From Thermobifida halotolerans (GTDB taxonomy: Bacteria > Actinomycetota > Actinomycetes > Streptosporangiales > Streptosporangiaceae), in contig NZ_CP063196.1 in assembly GCF_003574835.2 (NCBI RefSeq), positions 5,270,001 through 5,334,000 of the forward strand: 64,000 bases of DNA, in the 5' to 3' direction. Both the position numbers and the translations under genes were made by a program. Of the stretch, positions 1-8,743 are shown piece by piece. The stretch's first letter is position 1; every line of letters begins with the position of its first letter. Under the pieces are notes generated by a model. It saw nothing but the letters and a program-made list of their open reading frames with translations, ran no database searches and was not told the DNA's origin.

Positions 1-281
1 TCGGGGTCGGTCACCGCGATGGTGAGTTCCCCGCTGGCCGCGTCGAGGTGGACGCCGCCGAAGTCGGAGCCGAGAGTGTCGCGCAGTTCCGCTTCGCGGT
101 CCATCGCCTCGGTCTCGGCCGTGCGCAGCCGTGCGACCTCGGAGTCGGTCAGGCCGAGGTCCCGCTTGAGTGCGTCGTGCCGGTCGGCGGAGGCGGGCGT
201 GGCCGAGGCGGTCAGTGCGGTGGCCACCATGCCCGCGGTGAGGAGGGTGCGGAGGGTTCTGTGGGTGGAGGGTTGTTTCAC
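1..281 (-). CDS. Secreted S1-family serine protease (alpha-lytic/streptogrisin type), N-terminal part
   Basis: The reverse strand from 281 runs off the left edge and gives 93 codons. The GTG start has an AAAGGAAC ribosome-binding site 6-8 nt upstream. Residues 1-32 form a signal peptide: basic start, hydrophobic stretch, and a likely cut after TPASA. The rest reads like the alpha-lytic-protease propeptide, with DLGLTDSEVARLR and then GGVHLDAASGELTIAVTD, the hallmark segment of that prodomain. The catalytic domain lies outside the window. Proteases of this type are secreted and self-process the propeptide. The 237-bp gap to the next gene holds its upstream region, and I see no further gene there. 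Family assignment is fairly secure; substrate is unknown. Confidence 0.7.
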   Translation of the reverse strand, partial: MKQPSTHRTLRTLLTAGMVATALTASATPASADRHDALKRDLGLTDSEVARLRTAETEAMDREAELRDTLGSDFGGVHLDAASGELTIAVTDP

Positions 282-518
282 GAACCGTTCCTTTCTGGGG
301 TGCGGAGTCCGTGGCGCGGGCGGTGCCGACGAACCGGTCGGTTCGCTTCCCGGGCAGCGATCCTCCGCATGGGGGGACACCGACCCGCCCATCGGACAAT
401 TGGTAGTCGATTACTTACCCTCCGTAGTTGAAAGCATGCTGGTCTGCGCCGTTAACCTTGCCGCCGACGGGACCGAGTCCGCGGACAGACCCCGTCGGCG
501 GCGGTTCGGCGGTGGACC

Positions 519-2651
519 TCAGCCCAGCCGCAGCGCGTCGCGGAGAAACTCCACCTGCAACAGCAGCAGGTTCTCCGAGACCGTCGGATCGCTGGCCATG
601 TGCGTGGCTCCCGACAGCGGCAGCACCGTGTGCGGCCGTCCCGCCGCCAGCAGCGCCGAGGACAGCCGCTGCGTGTGCGCGAACACCACGTTGTCGTCGG
701 CCAGACCGTGGATCAGCATCAGCGGACGCCGCAGCCCGGGCGCGTCGACCAGCAGCGACTCCCGGTCGTAGCGCTCCGGATCGGTGTTCGGGTGCCCCAG
801 GTAGCGCTCGGTGTAGTGGGTGTCGTACAGCCGCCAGTCGGTGACCGGCGCACCCGCCACCGCCGCGTGGAACACGTCCGGCCGGCGCAGCACCGCCAGC
901 GCCGCCAGGTACCCGCCGTAGGACCAGCCGCGGATTCCCACCCTCGTCAGGTCCAGGCGCACCCCGAACGCGTCCGGCGCGGTCTCCAGCGCCGCCACCT
1001 GGTCGTCCAGCACGGTCCCCGCCATGTCGCGGTGGATGGCCTGCTCCCAGGCCAGGCCGATGCCGGGGGTGCCGCGCCCGTCGGCGATCAGCACCGCGAA
1101 CCCCTGCTCGGCGAACCACTGCGAGGTCAGGTAGGCGCCCTGCGCGCCGAGCACCCGCTGGGCGTGCGGCCCGCCGTAGGGGTCCAGCAGCACCGGAAGC
1201 GGCTCGGAGTCGGGGGTGTGCCAGGACGGCAGCACCAGAGCGGCGGGAATGCGCCGCTCGCCCAGCCGCCGCAGCCGCACGTTCACCCCCGGCAGGTCCG
1301 GGCGTTCGGCCAGGCTCTCGACCGCGACGACCGACCGCTCGGAGCCGGCCCCCCGGACGATCGCGGTGCGCACGCCCGGAGCGGACAGGTCGCGGCGCTG
1401 CACGACCAGGGTGCCGCCGACCAGCCGGCCCGAGTGCACCCCCGAGGGGTCGTCGACGCCGGGGAAGAGCACCTCGGCGCGCGTGCCCTCCTGGCCGTCG
1501 TACAACCACAGCCGCACGTCCTGGGGCCGGTCCGGCGGCGACGCCGAGTACAGCACCCGCGAGCCGTCCACGTCCAGCAGCGCCCGGACGTACTGGCCCG
1601 GAGCGCTCACCACCTGGTCGCCCCGGTACAGCACCCGCTCGCCGTCGGCGTCCACGCCGAAACGCAGCGCCGTACCGGAGGAGTCGAAGGCCGGAACCCC
1701 CGGCATGATCTCCACCCAGACCTCGGAGGTCTCCGTCCACAGCTCCCGGAGATGCCCGGTGAGCGGGTCGGCGGCGAAGGCCCGCACCGTGCGCTGGGCG
1801 CGGTCCTGCGCGGTGAGGACCACCGTCGAAGCGCCGTCGAGCTGGTCCGTCCACCCCGCGGTGACCAGATAGGGCAGTTCCGTCCGGTCCCACTCCACCC
1901 ACACCGGCCCTCCCGAGCCGTCCGCGCGCAGCACCGCCAGCCGCACCTCGGCGTTGGCGGTTCCCGCCGCCGGGTAGGCGACCGTCTGGGCGGCGGTCTC
2001 GGGACTGCCGGGGTCGCTGATGTGCCAGCGCCGCACCGGGGTGTCGTCGACCCGCGCCGCGAGCAGGAAGACGCCGTCCGGCGACCACCACATGCCGCGG
2101 TGGCGCCCCATCTCCTCGGCGGCGACGAACTCGGCCAGACCCCAGGTGACGTTCTCCCCGTCCGGTTCGGCCACGACCCGGTCGCCGCCGTCGACGTCCA
2201 GCACGTGGACGGCGCCGCCGCTGACGTAGGCCACCGACCGGCCCGTGGGGTCGAGCACCGGGTCGACGACCGGGGGCGACGCGGGCAGCTCCCGGGGGGC
2301 GGACGCGCCGTCCAGGTCCACGCCGTAGAGCCTGCCGGACAGGGTGAAGACGGCCCGGGTGAACGCCCGGTCGACGCTGTAGGAGACGATCCCGCCGCCC
2401 GCCTCGCGCAGCCGCTCCCGCCGGGCCCGCTCCTCCGGCGGCAGGTCCTCGCCGGTGTCGCCGATCGTGCGCGGGTCGGCGACCAGGCGCTCCGAGCCGT
2501 CCGGCTCCGCCACCCACAGGCAGGTCGCGGTGTCCGTGCCGTGCCTGCCCCGCAGGAACGCCACCCGCCGACCGTCGGGGGAGATCTGGAACGAACGGGG
2601 CACGCCGATGCTGAAACGCTGGGTACGGGCGTATTGTCGTGGGAAGCTCAT
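519..2651 (-). CDS. S9 family peptidase (dipeptidyl-peptidase IV / prolyl oligopeptidase type)
   Basis: This 710-aa serine peptidase has an N-terminal beta-propeller-like region followed by an alpha/beta-hydrolase domain. The nucleophile sits in GWSYGG (Ser577), with Asp652 or Asp653 in HGLADDN and His684 in SGATHM, in the order expected for S9. The segment [11 protein letters not shown] before the nucleophile is typical of the DPP-IV branch. No signal peptide is visible, so a cytoplasmic role in degrading short peptides is inferred. The ATG at 2651 begins [13 protein letters not shown]. The reading frame stays open upstream, but that stretch overlaps mshB on the other strand and is rejected. 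Only about 110 bp separate it from divergent mshB. Confidence 0.9.
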   Translation of the reverse strand: MSFPRQYARTQRFSIGVPRSFQISPDGRRVAFLRGRHGTDTATCLWVAEPDGSERLVADPRTIGDTGEDLPPEERARRERLREAGGGIVSYSVDRAFTRAVFTLSGRLYGVDLDGASAPRELPASPPVVDPVLDPTGRSVAYVSGGAVHVLDVDGGDRVVAEPDGENVTWGLAEFVAAEEMGRHRGMWWSPDGVFLLAARVDDTPVRRWHISDPGSPETAAQTVAYPAAGTANAEVRLAVLRADGSGGPVWVEWDRTELPYLVTAGWTDQLDGASTVVLTAQDRAQRTVRAFAADPLTGHLRELWTETSEVWVEIMPGVPAFDSSGTALRFGVDADGERVLYRGDQVVSAPGQYVRALLDVDGSRVLYSASPPDRPQDVRLWLYDGQEGTRAEVLFPGVDDPSGVHSGRLVGGTLVVQRRDLSAPGVRTAIVRGAGSERSVVAVESLAERPDLPGVNVRLRRLGERRIPAALVLPSWHTPDSEPLPVLLDPYGGPHAQRVLGAQGAYLTSQWFAEQGFAVLIADGRGTPGIGLAWEQAIHRDMAGTVLDDQVAALETAPDAFGVRLDLTRVGIRGWSYGGYLAALAVLRRPDVFHAAVAGAPVTDWRLYDTHYTERYLGHPNTDPERYDRESLLVDAPGLRRPLMLIHGLADDNVVFAHTQRLSSALLAAGRPHTVLPLSGATHMASDPTVSENLLLLQVEFLRDALRLG

Positions 2652-2749
2652 GCACCGAATTCTGGCAGCCGGAGCAGGCGGCGCAGGGACGCCCGCGCCC
2701 TCGTGGCGTTTCGGGGAGCCGCGTTCCCGACGGCCCCGGCCCGTGAGGG

Positions 2750-2755
2750 TATCGT
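2750..2755 (+). promoter_or_regulatory. Leaderless -10 element of mshB (TATCGT)
   Basis: TATCGT ends 7 nt before the mshB ATG. No Shine-Dalgarno lies between, so the transcript is expected to begin at or next to the start codon. No clear -35 was found. Confidence 0.5.
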
Positions 2756-2762
2756 CGCCGAC

Positions 2763-3623
2763 ATGAGAGACCGCCGCCTGCTGCTGGTGCACGCCCATCC
2801 CGACGACGAGACCATCGTCACCGGGGCGACCATGGCCAGATACGCGGCCGAGGGCGTCCACGTGACCCTGGTGACCTGCACCCTCGGCGAGGAGGGCGAG
2901 ATCATCCCGCCGGAGCTGGCGCACCTGGCCGGTGACCGCGAGGGCGGGCTGGGCGAGTACCGCGTCACGGAGCTGCGCCGGGCCTGCGCCGCGCTGGGCG
3001 TACGCGACCAGCGGTTCCTCGGTGGAAGGGGCCGCTACCGCGACTCGGGGATGATGGGCGCGCCCAGCAACGACGACCCCGCGTGCTTCTGGCGCGCCGA
3101 CGTGGAGGCCGCGGCGCACGAGCTCGCGATGGTCATCCGCGAGGTCCGCCCCGACGTCATCGTCACCTACGACGACAACGGCGGCTACGGGCATCCCGAC
3201 CACATCCAGGCGCACCGCGTGACGGTGCGCGCGTTCGCCAGGGCCGCCGAACGCACCCTGCCGGGCACCCCCTGGCAGACCCGCAAGTTGTACGCCGTCG
3301 CCCATCCCCGGACGCTGCTGTCCGCGTCGGTCGCGCGCATGCAGGCCGACCCCGGTCCCTTCACCGCGCCCGAGTCGATCGAGGACATCGCGCCGGGCAC
3401 CCCCGACGAACTGGTGACCACCCGCATCGACGCCTCCGACCACTGGGCGGCCAAGGCGACGGCCATGCGCGCGCACGCCACCCAGATCACCGTGGCGGGG
3501 GAGCGGTTCGCGCTGTCCAACGACATCGCCCAGGAGATCTCCGCCGTGGAGTACTTCACCCTGCTGCGCGGTCCCGCGCCCCGCCGGGGACCCGACGGCT
3601 ACGAGACCGACCTGTTCGACTGA
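2763..3623 (+). CDS. mshB: N-acetyl-GlcNAc-Ins deacetylase MshB (mycothiol synthesis)
   Basis: This 286-aa LmbE/PIG-L-family zinc deacetylase removes the acetyl group of 1-D-myo-inosityl-2-acetamido-2-deoxy-glucopyranoside, the second step of mycothiol synthesis. The zinc ligands are visible as AHPDDE (His12, Asp15) and GHPDHIQAH (His146). Their spacing matches the described mycobacterial enzyme (13, 16, 147). Length is normal for MshB. The start is fixed by the -10 element 7 nt upstream. The related Mca lacks this exact length and context, so MshB is preferred. A mycoredoxin at 49.9 kb agrees with a mycothiol-based redox system. Confidence 0.93.
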   Translation: MRDRRLLLVHAHPDDETIVTGATMARYAAEGVHVTLVTCTLGEEGEIIPPELAHLAGDREGGLGEYRVTELRRACAALGVRDQRFLGGRGRYRDSGMMGAPSNDDPACFWRADVEAAAHELAMVIREVRPDVIVTYDDNGGYGHPDHIQAHRVTVRAFARAAERTLPGTPWQTRKLYAVAHPRTLLSASVARMQADPGPFTAPESIEDIAPGTPDELVTTRIDASDHWAAKATAMRAHATQITVAGERFALSNDIAQEISAVEYFTLLRGPAPRRGPDGYETDLFD

Positions 3624-3633
3624 TCCCCCGGTC

Positions 3634-3669
3634 CTCCCGGCTCGGCGGGACGGCCGGCGGAGCCGGGAG
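3634..3669 (+). terminator. Hairpin after mshB
   Basis: CTCCCGGCTC (3634-3643) and GAGCCGGGAG (3660-3669) form a perfect 10-bp stem with a 16-nt loop and no T-run. It lies between the mshB stop and the -10 of the next gene, so it likely insulates the two. Confidence 0.5.
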
Positions 3670-3684
3670 CGGTCCACCAGCGGC

Positions 3685-3690
3685 TAGGCT
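3685..3690 (+). promoter_or_regulatory. Leaderless -10 element (TAGGCT) of the DUF6113-like gene
   Basis: TAGGCT ends 7 nt before the GTG at 3698. No ribosome-binding site intervenes. Confidence 0.5.
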
Positions 3691-3697
3691 GCCAGAC

Positions 3698-4198
3698 GTG
3701 GCCACTTCCTCGTCAGAGCAGACCGACCCGCTGCCGGAGCCAGCCGCCGCGGCGGACACCGGTGTACTGGACCGCCGGCTGGGGACCGCGCTGGCCGTGC
3801 TGAACGGCGTGTTCCTGACGGTGCTGGGCTTTGTCGCCGGGATCGTGCTGTCCGTGTGCGCCGGCTGGCTGTCGTGGCTGTGGCTGACCGGAACGGTCGG
3901 CCAGGTCCTCGGTATGGTCACGATCCTGCTGTTCCTGGCCGTCCTCTTCCTCGGCGGGCGGGCGATCGGCTGGGGGACCGGAGCCAGGTGGGGACCGGGG
4001 GCGTTCGCGGTCGGGTGGGTCCTGGCGAACTCCGCCCTGACCGGATACGTCGCCGGAGGCGACGTCATGGTGACCTCCGCCACCCCCAACTACCTGCTTC
4101 TCTACGGCGGAGTGGGGGCGGTGATCCTGGCGACCGTGCTCACCCCCGACGCCCCGAGACCCGTCACCAGGGGCGGGCGAACGTCTGACCCCAGTTGA
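3698..4198 (+). CDS. Small four-helix membrane protein next to mshB (DUF6113-like)
   Basis: This 166-aa protein has a polar, Glu/Ala-rich N-terminus of about 25 residues and then four hydrophobic segments: around residues 32-60, 65-90, 95-120 and 130-155. It has no catalytic motif. Actinobacteria often carry a DUF6113-type membrane protein directly after mshB, and position and topology fit that; the domain name is from memory, not a search. The start is the GTG just after TAGGCT. Its 3' end overlaps the convergent M50-like gene by 35 bp. Function unknown. Confidence 0.75.
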   Translation: MATSSSEQTDPLPEPAAAADTGVLDRRLGTALAVLNGVFLTVLGFVAGIVLSVCAGWLSWLWLTGTVGQVLGMVTILLFLAVLFLGGRAIGWGTGARWGPGAFAVGWVLANSALTGYVAGGDVMVTSATPNYLLLYGGVGAVILATVLTPDAPRPVTRGGRTSDPS

Positions 4199-5003
4199 GG
4201 TAGATCTCGTTCACGTCGACCAGGGTGAACAGGGCGAACACCCCGTCCATGAAGACGGCGTTGACCGGCGGGCACCACACGACGGCGAAGATCGCCACCG
4301 TGCCGAAGATCGCCGCGTTGCGGCCGGGCCGCCACCGGTCCAGCCCCTCCGCGACCGCGTCGAAGGTGTCGGTGCCGGGTACCGGGAGCAGGTTGAGCAG
4401 CACCGCGCTGACGTTGAGGTAGCACAGGAACATCAGGGACACGATGGCCCAGTTGTTCGTGACGGAGCCCTCGGGGACGAGCAGCATCACCACGGCCGCC
4501 AGCACCGCGGCCAGCACCGCGTTGGTCAGCAGACCGCCCAGGGCCACCAGGGCACGGCGGCCCCGGCCGGAGACCGCCGAACGGTCCAGGTGCACGGCGG
4601 GACCGTTCAGACCGAACGAGCCGACCAGCATGTAGGCGACCGGCAGCACCAGCCCGGCGCCGAGTTCGCGGAAGGCGAACGGGTTGAGCCGCAGGTAGCC
4701 GGTGCCGCGCAGCGCGCGGTCGCCGAACCGGTAGGCCAGCAGCGAACGCACGTACTGCTGCAGGGTCAGGCAGATGATCCAGCCGCCCAGGATGAACAGG
4801 AACGGCGCGTAGGCGCTGTCCCAGCCGAGCGTGGTCTCCTCGGCGCGGGTCCACGACAGCCATCCGGCCAGCGCGGTCACCCCCACCAGCAGGAGGAACA
4901 CCGGACTGGGCGCGAGGTCCAGCCTGCTGGCGGCGGGTTCGGTCTCGGCGGCGGCCGTCGGCTCCCCGGCCGCCCGCTGCGGGGCCGGATCGGACGTGGA
5001 CAT
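4164..5003 (-). CDS. Degenerate site-2-protease (M50)-like membrane protein
   Basis: This 279-aa polytopic protein aligns along its length with site-2 proteases: AYRFGD then GYLRLNPF, a LVALGGLLTNAVLA segment like the usual AGPxxN helix, and LLPVPGTD at the LDG region. The zinc site is broken. Where the family has HExxH this protein has QQYVR (residues 82-86), replacing both His ligands and the catalytic Glu. The third ligand, Asp in LLPVPGTD, is kept. The N-terminal 30 residues are polar and cytoplasmic. The ATG at 5003 has GGGAG 5 nt upstream. I infer a membrane pseudoprotease that binds substrates or partners without cutting them. Confidence 0.8.
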   Translation of the reverse strand: MSTSDPAPQRAAGEPTAAAETEPAASRLDLAPSPVFLLLVGVTALAGWLSWTRAEETTLGWDSAYAPFLFILGGWIICLTLQQYVRSLLAYRFGDRALRGTGYLRLNPFAFRELGAGLVLPVAYMLVGSFGLNGPAVHLDRSAVSGRGRRALVALGGLLTNAVLAAVLAAVVMLLVPEGSVTNNWAIVSLMFLCYLNVSAVLLNLLPVPGTDTFDAVAEGLDRWRPGRNAAIFGTVAIFAVVWCPPVNAVFMDGVFALFTLVDVNEIYLNWGQTFARPW

Positions 5004-5147
5004 GCTGCTCCCGCTGGTCGCGAAGCGGATCGAACGAGTCGAACCGACTGGGAAAGGAACCACTGCCAGGCTAGACGGTCCCGGGGAGCACCCCGCGCCA
5101 GGGGAGAGATCCGGGGCCGCCTCGGCCCGGGAGCGGACTCCCGGGAC

Positions 5148-6482
5148 TCAGATGGACGCCGACGGCGCCGTCGCGGACAGGTGGATCGCGGTCAGCGCGA
5201 AGGCCCGCCCCACCTTGGTCAACCGTTTGGCCCGACCCTCGCCGAGCAGGTCCGGGCCGGCCACGCAGCCCAGGATCTCCAGCAGCCAGACCACGGTGAT
5301 CAGCACCGACCGCACCTGGTCGGTGCGCGGACGGCCTCCCGTGACGTCGTCCTCCCACCCGGCCCGGATCAGCAGCTTGCAGGCCTCCTCGGCGATGTCG
5401 ACGTCCTCGTCCCGGCGCGGGGTGACCACCGAGCGCGGGGAACGCAGCAGGAGCAGCCCCAGCAGGGTCTCGGTGGCGGCCTGCTCGAAACCGTCGGTCA
5501 TCAGCACGCTCTCGGCGACCGCCCGCCACAGTTCGTCGATGTCGTCGCGTAACTGCCGCCCGTGCCGGGTCAGCACCAGGCGGCGGCCCGACCGGCGCAC
5601 CGCCCGCATGGTGCGCAGCAGCTTGTGGAGGGCGATGAGCTGCATGACGTCGGTCTCGCTGCGCGGCGGCGACGGCGTGGTCGCCCAGCCGAACTCCTCG
5701 CACAGCGCGCGCACCACGTTCGGCGACATGTAGCCGATCTGGGTCAGGTTGATGCCGTCGGCGGCGTAGTCGAGCAGCCGCCGCACCGGAGCGAGCGCCT
5801 TGGGCGCGTCGTGCGGCACCTCCGCTCCCGCCGCGATCTGGCCGCGCAACGGAATCAGGTGCTCCCGGTGCGGGTGGGAACGGGAGGACAGCCACTCGTT
5901 CACCCGCTCCTGGCGGATCTTGTCCAGGTGACTGAGGCCGCGCGGGTCGGGCTGGGTGAGGAAGCTGCGGGCGCGTTCCTCCTGGGCGGCCCGCCAGCCC
6001 CGGGTTCCCGGACGCACCTCGCCCACCGCGATCGCCAACTCCAGGGCCGCGGACGTCTCGCGGTAGGCCTCGATCTCGGCGCTGCCCAGAGCCGTGCCCC
6101 AGGTGAGCTCGGGAAGGTCGGGCGGGGTGACCCCGGAGGAGCGCATGCTGCGTTCGTAGGCCGCCATCCCGTTGTCGTGCGAGACCGCGTAGGCCCGCAG
6201 GACCTCGCGGGTACGCTCCGAGGTGCAGATGTCGGCATAGCGCTGCAGGTCGAGCAGGCGGAACAGGGAGCCGAGCGAGTCGGTGACGAACTGCCACTCG
6301 CTGGGCTCCGAGGCGAACCGCACCGGAAGCACGTGCCAGCAGAACTCCTGGACCGCGCGTTGGGTCAGCGACTCCAGACGCCGTCCGGCGATGAGGGTGT
6401 CCAGCGCGCTCTCGGCGGTGCGGGCCGCGGCGGGATCGGTGCGTGCGAGGTTGGCGAGAGCGACGGCCACGGTCTCCTGCAT
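5148..6482 (-). CDS. Conserved-looking protein of unknown function, 444 aa
   Basis: I do not recognise this family. The protein is soluble and helix-rich, with no signal peptide or membrane segment. The middle (around residues 240-340) contains a winged-helix-like stretch with INLTQIGYMSPNVV, then DVMQLIALHKLLRTMRAVRRSG and RLVLTRHGRQLRDD. That pattern is seen in DNA-binding or HTH-containing proteins, but it is not diagnostic. The ATG at 6482 follows GGAGGTGGG by about 9 nt. It is 52 bp downstream of the SH3-like gene on the same strand, so co-transcription is likely. Codon use is ordinary for the window. Confidence 0.8.
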   Translation of the reverse strand: MQETVAVALANLARTDPAAARTAESALDTLIAGRRLESLTQRAVQEFCWHVLPVRFASEPSEWQFVTDSLGSLFRLLDLQRYADICTSERTREVLRAYAVSHDNGMAAYERSMRSSGVTPPDLPELTWGTALGSAEIEAYRETSAALELAIAVGEVRPGTRGWRAAQEERARSFLTQPDPRGLSHLDKIRQERVNEWLSSRSHPHREHLIPLRGQIAAGAEVPHDAPKALAPVRRLLDYAADGINLTQIGYMSPNVVRALCEEFGWATTPSPPRSETDVMQLIALHKLLRTMRAVRRSGRRLVLTRHGRQLRDDIDELWRAVAESVLMTDGFEQAATETLLGLLLLRSPRSVVTPRRDEDVDIAEEACKLLIRAGWEDDVTGGRPRTDQVRSVLITVVWLLEILGCVAGPDLLGEGRAKRLTKVGRAFALTAIHLSATAPSASI

Positions 6483-6534
6483 GGCGTGGTTTCCCACCTC
6501 CTGCCTCGTTCCGCCTTCGGTCAGCCTCTCCTGG

Positions 6535-6795
6535 TCACTCGGAATCCGGTGTGCCGCGGCGCCGGGGCGGCTGTCGTGGCACGACCCGGCTGGCGACCAC
6601 GTCGCCCGCGTCGACGTGTGCGACGGAACCGTCGCGGCGGCGCAGCACCAGCACGTCGTCGTGCCATGACTCCAGTACACCGACGATATCCCGGAATCGT
6701 CCGTCCGGCAGCCGGAAACGCACGGTGACGCGCTGTCCGGTGTCGTCCGGGGTCACGGAGTGCGTCAACCTCGCGACGTATCCCAATGTCGCCAC
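6535..6795 (-). CDS. Stand-alone SH3-like domain protein (N-terminal domain of Rv0428c-type GNATs)
   Basis: This is an 86-aa soluble protein with TGQRVTVRFRLPDGRFRDIVG, then VLVLRRRDGSVAHVDAGDVV and VASRVVPRQPP. It resembles the SH3-like domain that precedes the acetyltransferase domain in actinobacterial Rv0428c-like GNAT proteins. Here the protein ends right after that domain, so no acetyltransferase is attached. The GTG start at 6795 is the best in-frame choice, but no strong ribosome-binding site is seen; the frame is open further upstream. The gene lies head-to-head with fdxA, a neighbourhood where related actinobacteria carry the full-length acetyltransferase (from memory). Function unknown. 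Confidence 0.6.
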   Translation of the reverse strand: MATLGYVARLTHSVTPDDTGQRVTVRFRLPDGRFRDIVGVLESWHDDVLVLRRRDGSVAHVDAGDVVASRVVPRQPPRRRGTPDSE

Positions 6796-7019
6796 CCCCG
6801 ATTGTGGTCCGCGCCGCTTGCACCGCAATACTAGGGAGAGCGGTACCCGTGTCCTCTGGCCGTTAGACCCGTTTCGGGGCGTTGCCGGTTCTTCCGCGCA
6901 GGCCCGTCCCGGAGACGCACCGGACCCCGGTTGCCCACTTCGGTGGTGGTCGGTCAGAAGTACCGCGACGCAGCAGCCACATACGCGGTCCACGTGGCGA
7001 GACCGAGGAGGAGTACGAC

Positions 7020-7343
7020 GTGACCTACGTCATCGCGCAGCCGTGTGTCGATGTGCTCGACAAGGCGTGCATTGAAGAGTGCCCCGTCGACTGCATCTAC
7101 GAGGGCGAGCGCATGCTCTACATCCACCCCGACGAGTGCGTCGACTGCGGCGCCTGCGAGCCGGTGTGCCCTGTGGAGGCCATCTACTACGAGGACGACC
7201 TGCCCGGTGAGTGGTCGGACTTCCACAAGGCCAACGTCGAGTTCTTCGACGACCTCGGTTCGCCCGGCGGCGCGTCCAAGCTCGGCAAGGTCAACAAGGA
7301 CCACCCGATCGTCGCGGCTCTTCCGCCCCAGTCGGAGGAGTAG
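7020..7343 (+). CDS. fdxA: 7Fe ferredoxin [3Fe-4S][4Fe-4S]
   Basis: This 107-aa electron carrier resembles the FdxA/FdxC ferredoxins of actinobacteria. Cys9, Cys17, Cys21 and Cys25 form the first cluster region, and Cys40, Cys43, Cys46 and Cys50 form the CxxCxxCxxxCP motif. The spacing gives one [3Fe-4S] and one [4Fe-4S] cluster. The C-terminal half ([13 protein letters not shown]) is the usual extension of this class. The GTG at 7020 has GAGGAG 9 nt upstream. It sits directly before dapC, as in many actinomycetes. Confidence 0.93.
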   Translation: MTYVIAQPCVDVLDKACIEECPVDCIYEGERMLYIHPDECVDCGACEPVCPVEAIYYEDDLPGEWSDFHKANVEFFDDLGSPGGASKLGKVNKDHPIVAALPPQSEE

Positions 7344-7351
7344 GGCGGATC

Positions 7352-7375
7352 CGGCCGCCGCGCACGCGGCGGCCG
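7352..7375 (+). terminator. Hairpin after fdxA
   Basis: CGGCCGCCGCG (7352-7362) is followed two bases later by its exact inverse (7365-7375). It begins 9 bp after the fdxA stop. There is no T-run. It may separate fdxA from dapC transcription. Confidence 0.5.
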
Positions 7376-7532
7376 AGGACCGACCACGCCGCCGCCCGCC
7401 CCGGAGCCTCCGGCCCGGACCGTCCCGCGGTGGTGTCGCCGTGTCATGCCCTGAACGGGGCGAGCACGCCGGTGAACGACAAGCCCGCTCCTCTCGACCG
7501 GGACGGTACGGGGAGCAACACGACGAGGGGAC

Positions 7533-8654
7533 GTGGCGACAATGGCCGAGCGGCGTCCGGTGGCCGACCGGCTGCCGACCTTCCCGTGGGACCGGCTGAC
7601 TCCCTGCAAGGAGACCGCGGCACAGCACCCGGACGGCATCGTGGACCTGTCCGTGGGCACCCCGGTCGACCCGGTCCCCGAAAGTCTGCGTGCGGCGCTG
7701 GCCGCGGCCTCCGACTCGCCGGGCTATCCGCAGACGTACGGCACCCGGCGGTTGCGCGAGTCCATCAGCGGCTGGCTGGAGCGCCGCCACGGGGTACGGG
7801 TGGACCCCGACGCCACGCTGCCGACCATCGGCTCCAAGGAGCTGGTGGCCTGGCTGCCCACCCTGCTCGGGCTCGGGCGGGGCGACACCGTCGTCTTCCC
7901 GGAACTGGCCTACCCCACCTACGACGTCGGCGCGCGCCTGGCGGGAGCCACCCCGGTCGCGGCCGACGGACTGGCCCAGTTGGGACCCGTGCGCCCCGGC
8001 CTGCTGTGGATCAACTCCCCGGCCAACCCCACCGGGCGGGTTCTCGGAACCGAGCACCTGCGCAAGGTGGTGACCTGGGCGCGGGAGCGCGGGGTCGTCG
8101 TCGCCTCCGACGAGTGCTACCTGGACCTGGGGTGGGAGGGCACGCGGCCGCTGTCGATCCTGCACCCCGACGTGTGCGGTGGCTCGCACGAGGGACTGCT
8201 CGCCGTCCACTCGCTGTCCAAGCGCTCCAACCTCGCCGGATACCGGGCGGGTTTCGTGGCGGGCGACGCCGGGCTGGTCCGGCGGCTGCTCGCGGTGCGC
8301 AAGCACGCCGGGATGATCGTGCCCGCTCCGGTGCAGGCGGCCATGTGCGCTGCCCTCGACGACGACGTGCACGCCGCCGAGCAGAAGGAGCGCTACGCGG
8401 CCCGCCGCACCCTGCTGCGCGACGCGCTGGAGGGCGCGGGCTGGCGCATCACCCACTCGGAGGCCGGTCTGTACCTGTGGGCCGCGCATCCCGACCACGA
8501 CGGGTGGGGATCGGTGCGGCTGCTGGCCGAACGGGGCATCCTGGTGGCCCCCGGGGAGTTCTACGGCCCCGCGGGAGCGCGACACGTCCGGGTGGCCTTC
8601 ACCGCGACCGACGAGCGGGTGGCCGCCGCGGCCAAGCGCCTCACGGAGCTGTGA
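7533..8654 (+). CDS. dapC: N-succinyldiaminopimelate aminotransferase (fold type I PLP enzyme)
   Basis: This 373-aa class I/II aminotransferase has SLSKRSNLAGYR, in which Lys230 is the PLP lysine. NSPANPTG and SDECYLDLG are the usual cofactor-contact motifs, and an Arg near the C-terminus (ARHVRVAF) fits carboxylate binding. In the succinylase branch of diaminopimelate synthesis it converts N-succinyl-2-amino-6-ketopimelate to N-succinyl-LL-DAP. dapD and dapE within 3 kb support the assignment. GTG 7533 and ATG 7542 are both possible starts; GAGGGG lies only 2 nt from the GTG, so the ATG may be the real one. Confidence 0.9.
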   Translation: MATMAERRPVADRLPTFPWDRLTPCKETAAQHPDGIVDLSVGTPVDPVPESLRAALAAASDSPGYPQTYGTRRLRESISGWLERRHGVRVDPDATLPTIGSKELVAWLPTLLGLGRGDTVVFPELAYPTYDVGARLAGATPVAADGLAQLGPVRPGLLWINSPANPTGRVLGTEHLRKVVTWARERGVVVASDECYLDLGWEGTRPLSILHPDVCGGSHEGLLAVHSLSKRSNLAGYRAGFVAGDAGLVRRLLAVRKHAGMIVPAPVQAAMCAALDDDVHAAEQKERYAARRTLLRDALEGAGWRITHSEAGLYLWAAHPDHDGWGSVRLLAERGILVAPGEFYGPAGARHVRVAFTATDERVAAAAKRLTEL

Positions 8655-8658
8655 CCGG

Positions 8659-8680
8659 ACAGGGGCACAAAAGCCCCTGT
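8659..8680. terminator. Bidirectional hairpin between dapC and the lysozyme-like gene
   Basis: ACAGGGGC and GCCCCTGT form a perfect 8-bp stem around the loop ACAAAA. It starts 4 bp after the dapC stop and faces the convergent gene ending at 8744. Confidence 0.6.
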
Positions 8681-8743
8681 CGCGGGGAGTTCCAGGCGGC
8701 CTCGCCCCGCCCCGGCCTCGGGCACAGGCCCCCCGGGCTCCGC

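Noticed and set aside
600-2762. Long open frame on the + strand opposite the S9 peptidase
   Set aside because: At about 70% G+C, frames opposite real genes stay open by chance. It lacks family motifs; only the part from 2763 (mshB) is real.
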